From Flavobacteriaceae bacterium UBA3078 (GTDB lineage: Bacteria; Bacteroidota; Bacteroidia; Flavobacteriales; Flavobacteriaceae): a stretch of DNA of 18,070 nt. The DNA is taken from positions 1 to 18,070 of the forward strand of contig DFBO01000145.1 in assembly GCA_002366675.1 (NCBI GenBank). The letters are read 5' to 3'. The notes under the pieces are model-generated. The model saw nothing but the letters and a program-made list of their open reading frames with translations, had not been told where the DNA came from and made no database searches. Below are positions 6,820 through 13,345 of this stretch, piece by piece. The translations under genes were made by a program, and so were the position numbers. Positions within the stretch are counted from its first letter, which is position 1, and every line of letters begins with the position of its first letter.

Positions 6820-7644
6820 TTAAACAGCAACAACACCTTTAATGTGTGGATGTGGATTGTAGTCTACTAATGTAAAATCTTCAAATTTAAAATCGAAAAC
6901 ATCTTTCACCTCAGGGTTCATTAGCATTTTTGGTAGAGGCCTTGGATCTCTAGATAATTGTAATTCTAACTGTTCTTGATGGTTGTTATAAATATGTGCA
7001 TCGCCAAAGGTGTGAATAAACTCACCAGCTTGGTAGCCACAAACTTGTGCCATCATCATGGTTAACAACGCATAAGAAGCAATATTAAAAGGTACTCCTA
7101 AAAAGATATCTGCACTACGTTGGTATAATTGACAAGATAGTTTTCCGTCTGCTACATAAAACTGAAAAAAAGCATGGCAAGGAGGAAGAGCTGCTTTACC
7201 ATTACTTACATTTTCAGAAAAAGATTTTGAAGTATCTGGTAAAACTGAAGGATTCCAAGCAGAAACTAACATACGTCTGCTATTTGGGTTTTTCTTTAAG
7301 GTATCAACAATATCTTTAATCTGATCCACTTCGTCGCTATTCCAGTTTCTCCATTGATGTCCATAAACAGGTCCTAAGTCGCCATTCTCGTCAGCCCAAT
7401 CGTTCCAGATGCGAACGCCATTTTCTGTTAGATAGTCAATATTTGTATCACCTTTTAAAAACCAAAGCAATTCGTATACTATAGATTTTAAGTGAAGCTT
7501 TTTGGTTGTTACCATTGGAAAACCTTCACTTAAATCAAATCTCATTTGATAGCCAAAAACACTTTTTGTTCCTGTTCCTGTTCTGTCTCCTTTTTCATTT
7601 CCGTTCTCTAAAACGTGCTTAACTAGGTCGTGATATTGTTTCAT
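6820..7644 (-). CDS. thyA: Thymidylate synthase
   Basis: Methylates dUMP to dTMP with 5,10-methylene-tetrahydrofolate, releasing dihydrofolate; cytosolic. From the ATG at 7644 the protein is 274 residues (E. coli has 264). Numbered from that Met, the main motifs are GDRTGTGT (19-26), WFLKGDTN, WRNW, RRMLVSAWNP, the catalytic Cys156 in PPCHAFFQFYV, QRSADIFLGVPFNIASYALL, HIYNNH and DPHP-like NPHPHIKG near the C-terminus. Compared with E. coli ThyA there are 13 extra residues just before the catalytic Cys (between SAWN and PPCH). The frame extends two codons to a GTG at 7650, but MKQYHDL is the family-typical start. The start is preceded closely by a 7-bp hairpin (7651-7668). The nearby nucleoside transporter and DHFR genes fit a thymidylate-supply neighbourhood. 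Confidence 0.96.
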   Translation of the reverse strand: MKQYHDLVKHVLENGNEKGDRTGTGTKSVFGYQMRFDLSEGFPMVTTKKLHLKSIVYELLWFLKGDTNIDYLTENGVRIWNDWADENGDLGPVYGHQWRNWNSDEVDQIKDIVDTLKKNPNSRRMLVSAWNPSVLPDTSKSFSENVSNGKAALPPCHAFFQFYVADGKLSCQLYQRSADIFLGVPFNIASYALLTMMMAQVCGYQAGEFIHTFGDAHIYNNHQEQLELQLSRDPRPLPKMLMNPEVKDVFDFKFEDFTLVDYNPHPHIKGVVAV

Positions 7645-7650
7645 GTTCAC

Positions 7651-7668
7651 TTCCCACGAAAGTGGGAA
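7651..7668. repeat. GC-rich hairpin just upstream of the thyA start
   Basis: TTCCCAC (7651-7657) pairs with GTGGGAA (7662-7668) around GAAA (TTTC in the minus transcript). The stem begins 7 nt before the thyA ATG, so it could hold the ribosome-binding region. It resembles the short 'TTCC..GC-GAAA-GC..GGAA' hairpins scattered between genes in Flavobacteriaceae; that resemblance is from memory and not searched. Confidence 0.6.
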
Positions 7669-7780
7669 TCTTGTTTTAATTCAACTAAAATTTTTAAAAA
7701 ATAAAAATAGAAAAAAGCTTCAAATCTAAATGATAGAAGCTCGATTTAATATTAAAAGTTATTAACTAATTATTTTGCTT

Positions 7781-7829
7781 ACAGATAGTGATTATTTATC
7801 TGTGGCGAATCGCCACTAGCCGATAATCA
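7781..7829. repeat. Nested inverted repeats at the 3' end of the nucleoside transporter gene
   Basis: Three helices are visible. GTGGCG (7802-7807) pairs with CGCCAC (7811-7816). TGATTAT (7789-7795) pairs with ATAATCA (7823-7829) around the first helix, with 6 nt on each side. ACAGATA (7781-7787) pairs with TATCTGT (7797-7803), with TGATTAT in its loop. The last two helices share space and could form alternatively or as a pseudoknot. No U-run follows on the minus strand. Confidence 0.5.
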
Positions 7830-9528
7830 TTCCGGCAATAGTAGCTGAAATTAAAGAAGCTATTGTTCCACCAATTAGGGCTTTTATGCCAAATTCAGAC
7901 AACACTTTACGTTGTCCAGGTGCAAGAGAGCCAATGCCACCAATTTGTATACCTATTGAAGCAAAGTTAGCAAAACCACAAAGCATGTAAGTTGCCATAA
8001 TAATGGACTTATTATAATTTAAATGCATTTCATTGGCTACATTTTTTAAGTCTGCTAGTTGAATGTATCCAACAAATTCGCTAGCTGCTAATTTGATACC
8101 AAGTAGTTGTCCCATCATCATAATATCTTCGCTAGCAACACCAGTAAGCCACATTAAAGGAGCGAAAATAGTTCCTAGTATGGCTTCAAGAGAAAGAGCA
8201 GGATATGGTGTATTTGCAGACATCCAAGTATTGATGGTTGAAAAATCTCCAATCCAACCTAGAATTCCATTTATCATTGCAATAAGTGCTACAAAAACTA
8301 AAAGCATAGCTCCTACATTTACTGCTAATTTTAGGCCTTCAGTAGTTCCATTAGCTATAGCATCTAATATGTTTGAGCCTATTTTTTCAGAAGACACTTC
8401 AATTTCCGTATTAATTTTTTCAGTTTGAGGATATAGTATTTTTGAAATAACAATTGCTCCAGGTGCAGCCATTACAGACGCAGCTAATAAGTGTTTTGCA
8501 TATACAAGTCTTAAAGCAGGATCATCTCCACCAAGAAAACCAATATATGCTGCAAGAACAGCTCCAGCAACGGTCGCCATACCTCCAATCATAACTAAAA
8601 GCATTTCGCTTTTAGTCATTTTTTCCAGATAAGCTTTTATTAAAAGAGGCGCTTCTGTTTGACCTAAAAAGATATTTCCAGCAACACTTAAACTTTCAGC
8701 TCCAGATATCTTTAATAGCTTCGTTAACAGCATAGCCATTAATTTTACTGCTTTTTGAATGAGGCCTAAATAGAATAGAACCGATGTTAAAGCTGAAAAG
8801 AATATGATGGTTGGTAAAACTTGAAATGCAAAAATAAATCCGAAAGTATCCATGTCAACAACAAGGCCTTCGAATAAGAATTTGCTTCCAGCTCTCGTGA
8901 AATCTAGAATACTGATGAAAACCTGACCAATAGATTCGAATCCAGTTTGAATAAAAGGTACTTTTAAAACACCAATAGCAATTATTAGTTGAAAGGCTAA
9001 ACCAATTCCAACGGTTTTCCAATTAATGGCTCCTCTATTTGAGCTAAATAGAAAAGCTATAAATATTAAGGATACCATTCCTAAAACACCTCTCCAAAGG
9101 CTGTTAAATGAAAAGCCTTGACTTGGTATAATAGTATCTTCGTTTGTTTGAATAATGGTTGATGTTGCTTCAGTATCAGTATGTGCCTTAAGCCTATAAC
9201 GTATTTTGTTTCCTGTAAATACTAATGTTGAATCTGTGAGTTCTGTAATTTTATAACGCCTTATGGTATCGTTTGGTTGATTGTAGTAGAAAACCAAAAG
9301 ATTATTTTGATGCATATAATCTCCAGAGGCCTGAAGATTTTTAGATTGGATATTATATTTAAAATCTCCATTATCTAAATGAAATACATCTGAATTTGAT
9401 ATATCATGAAGAGATACATTGCTTTCATTTTCAATTGACTGAAACAGCCATTTTTTTTCAATGCTTTGTGCTGAACTAATTGAAATTCCAAGAAAAATAG
9501 CAAAAAGTGCTAGCAAAAATTGTTTCAT
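7816..9528 (-). CDS. Concentrative nucleoside transporter (CNT/NupC) with an N-terminal extracytoplasmic domain
   Basis: Inner-membrane symporter that imports nucleosides with Na+ or H+. The protein is 570 residues; a normal CNT core is about 400-420. Residues 1-20 are a signal-peptide-like helix. Residues 21-118 are a soluble, beta-rich domain (WLFQSIE, GDFKYN, GDYMHQNNLLVFYYN, IRRYKITELTDSTLVF) resembling the lipocalin-like small domains of Bacteroidota. Residues 146-570 are the CNT core: GQTEAPLLIKAY (289-300, the Gln-Thr-Glu nucleobase site), GGMATVAGAVLAAYIG (315-330), SEFVGY with Glu484 in place of the usual NEFVAY, and CGFANFASIGIQIGGIGSLAPGQR with Asn521 and Ser524. Only 18 nt separate it from the DUF151 gene upstream, so they are probably co-transcribed. 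Nucleoside specificity cannot be read from sequence alone. Confidence 0.92.
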   Translation of the reverse strand: MKQFLLALFAIFLGISISSAQSIEKKWLFQSIENESNVSLHDISNSDVFHLDNGDFKYNIQSKNLQASGDYMHQNNLLVFYYNQPNDTIRRYKITELTDSTLVFTGNKIRYRLKAHTDTEATSTIIQTNEDTIIPSQGFSFNSLWRGVLGMVSLIFIAFLFSSNRGAINWKTVGIGLAFQLIIAIGVLKVPFIQTGFESIGQVFISILDFTRAGSKFLFEGLVVDMDTFGFIFAFQVLPTIIFFSALTSVLFYLGLIQKAVKLMAMLLTKLLKISGAESLSVAGNIFLGQTEAPLLIKAYLEKMTKSEMLLVMIGGMATVAGAVLAAYIGFLGGDDPALRLVYAKHLLAASVMAAPGAIVISKILYPQTEKINTEIEVSSEKIGSNILDAIANGTTEGLKLAVNVGAMLLVFVALIAMINGILGWIGDFSTINTWMSANTPYPALSLEAILGTIFAPLMWLTGVASEDIMMMGQLLGIKLAASEFVGYIQLADLKNVANEMHLNYNKSIIMATYMLCGFANFASIGIQIGGIGSLAPGQRKVLSEFGIKALIGGTIASLISATIAGMIIG

Positions 9529-9546
9529 TTGTAATTGTTAGGTTTG

Positions 9547-10161
9547 TTATCTTTTAGAGATTTCATCACGAATTTTTGCTGCTTTTTCATAATCTTCATT
9601 TGCAACAGCTTCTTTAAGTAAGTTGTGTAATTCGTCTAGAGTTTTACTTTTGTATACCTCTTTAGGAGTTCCAGATTCTAACTCTTCAGCAATAAAATCA
9701 TCAACTAAAACACTGTCATCTTCGTCTTCATTATCTTTTTTAGGATTTACTTTTAAATAAATTCCAGCTTTGTCTAAGATATTTTTATAAGTAAAAATAG
9801 GAGCGTTAAAGCGAAGTGCTAAAGCAATAGCATCACTCGTTCTAGCATCAATAATTTCTTCAATTTTATCTCTTTCGCAAATTAAACTGGAGTAGAAAAC
9901 ACCATCAACCAGTTTGTGAATAATCACTTGTTTGACTACAATATCAAACCGGTCTGCAAAGTTTTTAAATAAATCGTGAGTTAAAGGTCTTGGAGGTCTT
10001 ATTTCTTTTTCAAGTGCAATGGCAATAGATTGTGCTTCGAAAGCACCAATAACAATGGGTAATTTACGGTCGCCATCCACTTCGTTTAAAATAAGTGCAT
10101 ACGCACCATTTTGGGTTTGGCTGTAAGATATTCCTTTGATATTAAGACGTACTAAACTCAT
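9547..10161 (-). CDS. Bifunctional nuclease family (DUF151/BFN) protein with C-terminal UVR motif
   Basis: A 204-residue cytosolic protein. Residues 1-140 are a DUF151 (bifunctional nuclease) domain: NGAYALIL, LPIVIGAFEAQSIAIAL (34-50), RPLTHDL (58-64), FYSSLIC and DARTSDAIALALR (105-117). A very acidic linker follows (142-162, DNEDEDD). The C-terminus (174-204, LDELHNLLKEAV...DYEKAAKIRDEI) is a UVR helix pair as in UvrB and UvrC, usually a protein-protein contact. Plant homologues have been reported with RNase and DNase activity; the bacterial role is not settled. The ATG at 10161 gives the family-typical start MSLVRLNIKGIS. An inverted-repeat element lies just upstream, and the CNT transporter gene follows after 18 nt. 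Confidence 0.92.
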   Translation of the reverse strand: MSLVRLNIKGISYSQTQNGAYALILNEVDGDRKLPIVIGAFEAQSIAIALEKEIRPPRPLTHDLFKNFADRFDIVVKQVIIHKLVDGVFYSSLICERDKIEEIIDARTSDAIALALRFNAPIFTYKNILDKAGIYLKVNPKKDNEDEDDSVLVDDFIAEELESGTPKEVYKSKTLDELHNLLKEAVANEDYEKAAKIRDEISKR

Positions 10162-10175
10162 AAATTTTAAAAATC

Positions 10176-10296
10176 AAAGAACTGTTTAAATTAGGACTTT
10201 ACCAACTGCTTAAAAGCATATTTAATGATTTTGTTATTTTAATTTACAAAATCAGAGCTGTTATTGATAGTAAAAAAGTAATTTAAACAGTTCTTT
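10176..10296. repeat. 121-bp element with perfect 18-bp terminal inverted repeats
   Basis: 10176-10193 (AAAGAACTGTTTAAATTA) is the exact reverse complement of 10279-10296. Inside, TTTAC (10198-10202) pairs with GTAAA (10270-10274), and TGATTTTGT (10226-10234) pairs with ACAAAATCA (10246-10254), so the whole element can fold into one long interrupted hairpin. It fills most of the 161-nt gap between etfA and the DUF151 gene. No clear target-site duplication is visible. It may be a MITE-like remnant or a structured untranslated region. Confidence 0.65.
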
Positions 10297-10322
10297 ATAA
10301 CTATACAAGTTAAAAAAAATAT

Positions 10323-11282
10323 TTATTGTTGTGCTTTAAAAGCTTTTAATTTTTCTATTAATTTAGGAACAACTTCAAAAGCATCGCCAACTATTCCGTA
10401 GTCTGCAGCTTTAAAGAAAGGCGCTTCAGGATCTGTATTGATAACTACTTTTACTTTGCTTGCATTTATTCCTGCTAAATGCTGAATAGCACCAGAAATA
10501 CCAATGGCAATATATAAGTTAGAAGCTACTGGTTTTCCAGTTTGACCTACGTGTTCGCTATGTGGTCTCCAACCCAAATCACTTACTGGCTTAGAGCAAG
10601 CTGTAGCTGCACCTAAAACATCTGCTAATTCTTCAATCATTCCCCAGTTTTCAGGGCCTTTAAGTCCACGACCACCAGAAACAACTATTTCTGCATCTGC
10701 AATAGTAATTTTTCCAGATACTTTATCAACCGATTCTACTTTCACACCAATTTCAGGGATTGAAGGAGAGAAATCTTCAGCTGTTGCACTAGCAGAACTT
10801 TCTTTCACACCAAAAGCGTTTTTAGAAACGGCTACTAATTTAACATCTGTATTGATAGTTGTTAAGTTAAAAGCTTTATTAGTAAAAGCAGTTCGTTTTA
10901 CTGTAAAAGGAGACGTACTTGAAGGTGCTTCTACAACATTAGATGCAAAACCTGCATTTAAATCTATTGCCAAAAGTGGAGCTAAATATTTGCTGTCTGC
11001 ACTAGAACTAACGATAACAACTTTTGATGCTTCATTGTTCGCAGCTTGTGCAATAACATTTGCATAAGACTTCGCGTTAAATGATTCTAATTGTTCATTG
11101 CCTACTTTTAAAACTTTATCTACACCATGATTTCCTAAAACAGATGTGTCTCCTGCGTTAAAAGTTATAGCTGTTACAGTTGTTCCCATTTGGTCTGCAA
11201 CTGCTTTAGCGTAAGATGCAACTTCTAAAGCTGTTTTTTTAAATTTTCCTTGTTCGGATTCTGTATATACTAAAACTGACAT
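10323..11282 (-). CDS. etfA: Electron transfer flavoprotein, alpha subunit
   Basis: Large subunit of the soluble heterodimeric ETF, which takes electrons from acyl-CoA and other dehydrogenases and passes them to the ETF:quinone reductase at the membrane. The 319 residues match the usual length. Residues 1-185 are the ETF N-terminal domain (SVLVYTE start). Residues 198-319 are the FAD domain: VSGGRGLKG (201-209), SRP-like LGWRPHSEHVGQTGK (236-250), GISGAIQHLAG (261-271), NTDPEAPFF (282-290) and ADYGIVGD (293-300). It follows etfB by 73 nt in the same direction, an unusually long gap for this pair that contains repeated hairpin-forming words. The 3' side carries a U-run in the minus transcript (10312-10319), then the inverted-repeat element. 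Confidence 0.95.
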   Translation of the reverse strand: MSVLVYTESEQGKFKKTALEVASYAKAVADQMGTTVTAITFNAGDTSVLGNHGVDKVLKVGNEQLESFNAKSYANVIAQAANNEASKVVIVSSSADSKYLAPLLAIDLNAGFASNVVEAPSSTSPFTVKRTAFTNKAFNLTTINTDVKLVAVSKNAFGVKESSASATAEDFSPSIPEIGVKVESVDKVSGKITIADAEIVVSGGRGLKGPENWGMIEELADVLGAATACSKPVSDLGWRPHSEHVGQTGKPVASNLYIAIGISGAIQHLAGINASKVKVVINTDPEAPFFKAADYGIVGDAFEVVPKLIEKLKAFKAQQ

Positions 11283-11295
11283 ATTTTTTATAATT

Positions 11296-11338
11296 AAAAT
11301 TCCAAAAACTAAATTCCAAAATGAACATTGGAATTTGG
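11296..11338. repeat. Direct and inverted AAATTCCAA words between etfB and etfA
   Basis: AAATTCCAA occurs at 11297-11305 and 11311-11319, and its reverse complement TTGGAATTT at 11328-11336. The inverted copy can pair with either direct copy: 9 bp with an 8-nt loop for the nearer one. Two mutually exclusive hairpins are therefore possible in the etfB-etfA message upstream of the etfA start. Confidence 0.6.
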
Positions 11339-11355
11339 AAGTTGAAAACTGAGAT

Positions 11356-12102
11356 TTATATTACTTTAGCTTCGATATGAAGTAAGTTTACTAATTCGTC
11401 TACATTATCTGCATCTACTAACTTCACAGCACCTCTTGGAGCTGGTTTTTCAAATTTCACAGAACTCGTTTCAGAATTTGCATCCACTGGTTCAATAACA
11501 TTTAAAGGTTTTTGACGAGCCATCATAATACCTCTCATATTTGGAATACGTAAATCACTTTCTTCTACCAATCCTTTTTGTCCACCAATTACAAGTGGAA
11601 GTGAAGTTGAAACAGTTTCTTTTCCACCATCAATTTCTCTGGAAGCAGTTGCATTTGTTCCTTCAACTTCTAAGCTAATACAATTGTTTACAAAATTGGC
11701 ATTTAGCAAACCTGCTAACATTCCAGGAACCATACCACCATTATAATCAATAGATTCGCGACCAGCAATTACTAAGTCGTAACCACCATCTTGAACTACT
11801 TTTGCTAATTGTTTTGCAACTAGAAATCCATCAGTAGCAGCAGTATTTACTCTTATAGCTCCATCTGCTCCAATGGCTAAAGCTTTACGTAACGTTGGTT
11901 CAGTTTCTGGACCTCCAACGTTAACAACATGGACACTAGCACCTTGTTTTTCTTTAAACCACATGGCACGTGTTAAACCAAATTCATCATTCGGGTTGAT
12001 AACAAATTGCACACCATTTGTATCGAATTTGGTATCTCCTTCAGTAAAATTAATTTTTGAAGTCGTATCAGGTACATGACTAATACATACTAATATTTTC
12101 AT
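11356..12102 (-). CDS. etfB: Electron transfer flavoprotein, beta subunit
   Basis: Small ETF subunit, carrying the structural AMP and the docking surface for partner dehydrogenases. The 248 residues are normal for the family. Motifs are MKILVCISHVPDT (1-13), INPNDEFGLTRA (35-46), ALAIGADGAIRV (74-85), the AMP-loop region VIAGRESIDYNGGMVPGMLAGLL (111-133, Asp119 and the Gly-rich turn) and the C-terminal MMARQKPLNVIEP. It is the first gene of the etfB-etfA unit. The ATG at 12102 lies about 35 nt downstream of a TAACTTTG -7 box, and a 24-bp dyad sits just upstream of that box. The gene is divergent from pdhB. Confidence 0.95.
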   Translation of the reverse strand: MKILVCISHVPDTTSKINFTEGDTKFDTNGVQFVINPNDEFGLTRAMWFKEKQGASVHVVNVGGPETEPTLRKALAIGADGAIRVNTAATDGFLVAKQLAKVVQDGGYDLVIAGRESIDYNGGMVPGMLAGLLNANFVNNCISLEVEGTNATASREIDGGKETVSTSLPLVIGGQKGLVEESDLRIPNMRGIMMARQKPLNVIEPVDANSETSSVKFEKPAPRGAVKLVDADNVDELVNLLHIEAKVI

Positions 12103-12141
12103 ATTGTTATTATTTAAATATGTGTAATTGTTTTGAGGTTA

Positions 12142-12149
12142 CAAAGTTA
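12142..12149 (-). promoter_or_regulatory. -7 promoter box of etfB-etfA
   Basis: TAACTTTG on the minus strand matches TAnnTTTG exactly, about 40 nt before the etfB ATG. No TTTG is visible 19-21 nt upstream; that position is next to the 24-bp dyad, which would suit an activator or repressor site. Confidence 0.5.
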
Positions 12150-12166
12150 ATTATTTTATTCAGAAT

Positions 12167-12190
12167 ATTTACTATGCACGCATAATAAAT
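12167..12190. promoter_or_regulatory. 24-bp dyad, candidate operator between etfB and pdhB
   Basis: The left half reads ATTTA-C-TATGC and the right half GCATA-A-TAAAT around a central AC. All positions are symmetric except one C/A pair and the centre. It lies 18-41 bp upstream of the etfB -7 box and about 90 bp upstream of that of pdhB. This size and symmetry fit a homodimeric helix-turn-helix regulator. The regulator is not encoded in the window. Confidence 0.5.
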
Positions 12191-12276
12191 GTTTATTTAA
12201 TTATTAAAAAAGAGAAACATTAATAACCTATAAATTATACCCAATAAAATTATATTAATTTCTTACCAATAATTAT

Positions 12277-12284
12277 TACTTTTG
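12277..12284 (+). promoter_or_regulatory. -7 promoter box of pdhB
   Basis: TACTTTTG matches TAnnTTTG exactly. The predicted transcript start is near 12290, about 18 nt before the ATG at 12308. A -33 TTTG is not evident. Confidence 0.5.
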
Positions 12285-12307
12285 CCTTTCGTATTAAAGT
12301 TATAAAA

Positions 12308-13285
12308 ATGAAAACGATTCAATTTAGAGAAGCTATATGTGAAGCCATGAGCGAAGAAATGCGCAGAGATGAAAGCATTTATTTAATGGGAGAGGAAGTA
12401 GCTGAATATAATGGAGCTTACAAAGCATCTAAAGGCATGCTTGACGAATTTGGTTCTAAACGTGTTATTGATACACCAATTGCTGAACTTGGTTTTGCAG
12501 GTATAGCCATTGGTTCTACTATGACAGGAAACAGACCTATTGTGGAGTATATGACCTTTAACTTTTCGTTAGTTGGAATCGATCAGATTATTAATAATGC
12601 AGCAAAAATCAGACAAATGTCTGGAGGGCAATTTAAATGTCCAATAGTTTTTCGCGGACCAACAGCTTCAGCAGGACAGTTAGCTGCAACTCACTCTCAA
12701 GCTTTTGAAAGTTGGTTTGCTAATACGCCTGGTTTAAAAGTAATAGTACCTTCGAATGTTTACGATGCTAAAGGACTTTTAAAATCTGCTATTCGTGACG
12801 ACGATCCTGTTATTTTTATGGAAAGTGAGCAAATGTATGGCGATAAAGGCGAAGTACCAGAAGGTGAATATACCATCCCAATTGGTGTGGCAGAAATTAA
12901 ACGAGAAGGTACAGATGTCACTATCGTTTCATTTGGAAAAATTATTAAAGAAGCTTATAAAGCTGCTGCTGAATTAGAAAAAGAAGGGGTTTCTTGCGAG
13001 ATTATCGATCTTAGAACAGTTCGTCCTTTAGATAAAGAAGCGATTTTAACTTCAGTAAAAAAAACAAACAGATTGGTTATTCTTGAAGAAGCTTGGCCTT
13101 TTGGAAATGTGTCAACAGAAATAACATATATTATTCAAGCAGAAGCATTCGATTATTTAGATGCGCCAATTATAAAAATAAATACAGCAGATACACCTGC
13201 ACCATACTCTCCAGTGTTATTAGAAGAGTGGTTGCCAAATAGTAACGATGTGGTAAAAGCTGTTAAAAAAGTAATGTATAAATAG
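12308..13285 (+). CDS. pdhB: Pyruvate dehydrogenase E1 component, beta subunit
   Basis: Beta subunit of the alpha2beta2 thiamine-diphosphate E1 enzyme that decarboxylates pyruvate in the pyruvate dehydrogenase complex. The 325 residues match the family. Motifs are MGEEVAEYNGAYKASKGM (27-44), VIDTPIAELGFAG (53-65) with Glu60 placed to contact the ThDP aminopyrimidine, MTFNF (82-86), RGPTASAGQLAATHSQ (116-131) with His129, and the C-terminal transketolase domain with RTVRPLD, LEEAWPFGN and TADTPAPYSP. Partner genes pdhA and aceF are not adjacent. A branched-chain 2-oxoacid E1 beta is the alternative, but the sequence is closest in memory to flavobacterial PdhB. It is transcribed divergently from etfB and ends at a strong hairpin at 13307-13339. 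Confidence 0.92.
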   Translation: MKTIQFREAICEAMSEEMRRDESIYLMGEEVAEYNGAYKASKGMLDEFGSKRVIDTPIAELGFAGIAIGSTMTGNRPIVEYMTFNFSLVGIDQIINNAAKIRQMSGGQFKCPIVFRGPTASAGQLAATHSQAFESWFANTPGLKVIVPSNVYDAKGLLKSAIRDDDPVIFMESEQMYGDKGEVPEGEYTIPIGVAEIKREGTDVTIVSFGKIIKEAYKAAAELEKEGVSCEIIDLRTVRPLDKEAILTSVKKTNRLVILEEAWPFGNVSTEITYIIQAEAFDYLDAPIIKINTADTPAPYSPVLLEEWLPNSNDVVKAVKKVMYK

Positions 13286-13306
13286 AATTTTTTTTAGATT
13301 AAATTG

Positions 13307-13339
13307 ACTTCATTGGCAATATTGTTGATGAAGTTTTTT
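13307..13339 (+). terminator. pdhB intrinsic terminator abutting the DUF5686 start
   Basis: ACTTCAT (13307-13313) pairs with ATGAAGT (13328-13334). The stem extends inward through G-U pairs and C-G/A-U to about 12 bp with an AUAU loop, and TTTTT follows to 13339. It starts 22 nt after the pdhB stop. The T-run ends six bases before the ATG of the next gene at 13346. Confidence 0.7.
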
Positions 13340-13345
13340 GTTATT

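Noticed and set aside
7645..7650. GTG start for thyA two codons upstream
   Set aside because: The ATG at 7644 gives the family-typical MKQYHDL; the GTG adds two unneeded residues.
6765..10278. The 13-mer GATAGTAAAAAAG at 6765-6777 and again at 10266-10278
   Set aside because: It is low in complexity, flanking bases do not match, and one such match is expected in AT-rich DNA of this size.
13304..13345. Longer starts for the DUF5686 protein (TTG at 13304, ATG at 13328)
   Set aside because: The region is the pdhB terminator hairpin, and the Met at 13346 begins a standard signal peptide.
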